Below, piece after piece: positions 63,924 to 64,000 of a DNA stretch of 64,000 bases. A program made the translations under genes and the position numbers. The stretch spans positions 62,001 through 126,000 of the forward strand of contig QULP01000005.1 in NCBI GenBank assembly GCA_003481745.1, given 5' to 3'. This DNA comes from Firmicutes bacterium OM04-13BH. GTDB taxonomy: Bacteria > Bacillota > Clostridia > Lachnospirales > Lachnospiraceae. The stretch's first letter is position 1; the number at the start of each line of letters is the position of its first letter. Under the pieces are notes generated by a model. The model was not told the origin of the DNA, did not search any database, and was given only the letters and a program-made list of their open reading frames with translations.

Positions 63924-64000
63924 TAACCTTCCCCCAATCTATAATCCTTCTGAGGTATGGATCTGCGCCATACTTTCCTTCAAGATACTGTTTGTCAAAT
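63916..64000 (-). CDS. AAA ATPase partner of RloB, C-terminal end only
   Basis: The last 27 codons of a gene entering from the right edge: FDKQYLEGKYGADPYLRRII then DWGKVNA and TAA. ATP-binding proteins beside RloB commonly end in a similar Y-G-A-x-P-Y-L segment. It overlaps the rloB ATG, so the two are translationally coupled. The catalytic part is outside the window. Confidence 0.6.
   Translation of the reverse strand, partial: FDKQYLEGKYGADPYLRRIIDWGKVNA

Overview
The window looks like a chromosomal segment of a gut clostridium of the Lachnospiraceae type. It is low to medium GC with strong AGGAGG ribosome binding sites. The conserved genes fit that group: a type III glutamine synthetase, NADPH-type gltB/gltD, pyrG, purF, an ammonium transporter fused to a PII domain, a 2-hydroxyacyl-CoA dehydratase/activator pair, GH39/GH43 xylosidases, a bile salt hydrolase and Tn1549-like replication/partition genes. 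The genus cannot be fixed from sequence alone.

Layout. (1) 1-4500: a xylan/xyloside locus (GH39, divergent AraC regulator, GH43) holding a decayed flagellin 3' end and a DUF624 relic. (2) 4550-20200: a minus-strand row of small unrelated accessory genes and gene fragments (acetyltransferases, methyltransferases, HD hydrolase, peptidase E). It is split by a ~10.4 kb integrative mobilizable element (about 7300-17860). That element has a tyrosine integrase with one nonsense codon, XRE repressor, excisionase, a MobA/MobL relaxase with two genes nested in another frame, and a response regulator-ABC transporter-histidine kinase cargo. (3) 20200-28660: an IS200 stub, a dehydratase/activator operon, gene relics, a DUF4143 ATPase and a flavodoxin-like gene, with two decayed copies of a partition-module end. 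(4) 28660-42490: an element segment abutting tRNA-Arg(CCT). Its cargo is envelope and bile related: CDP-alcohol phosphatidyltransferase, ArAE/FUSC-like protein, two-component system, two phospholipase-D-type synthases, a small alarmone synthetase and a bile salt hydrolase. Its backbone is gene X, a membrane protein, RepA, ParB, ParA and ParB. The 3' part of the tRNA is repeated at 28617-28658, so elements appear to have accumulated here in tandem. (5) 42500-61700: core chromosome, with an LPXTG-type surface protein, glycerate kinase, and a nitrogen block of pyrG-gltB-gltD divergent from glnA-purF-amt/glnB, each with a structured leader ending in a terminator-like hairpin. (6) 61800-64000: a protein fusing an XRE DNA-binding domain to a PurM/AIR-synthetase-like domain, then the end of an ATPase-RloB pair that may be a defence operon.

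The best candidates for something undescribed are: the cassette-like array with a recurrent 13-bp motif just after stop codons (4.6-27.6 kb) and a backbone junction followed by different genes in two places; the XRE-PurM fusion; the ATPase-RloB-small membrane peptide operon; and the bile/envelope cargo next to tRNA-Arg. All functional statements are sequence reading plus family knowledge. No database search was run.
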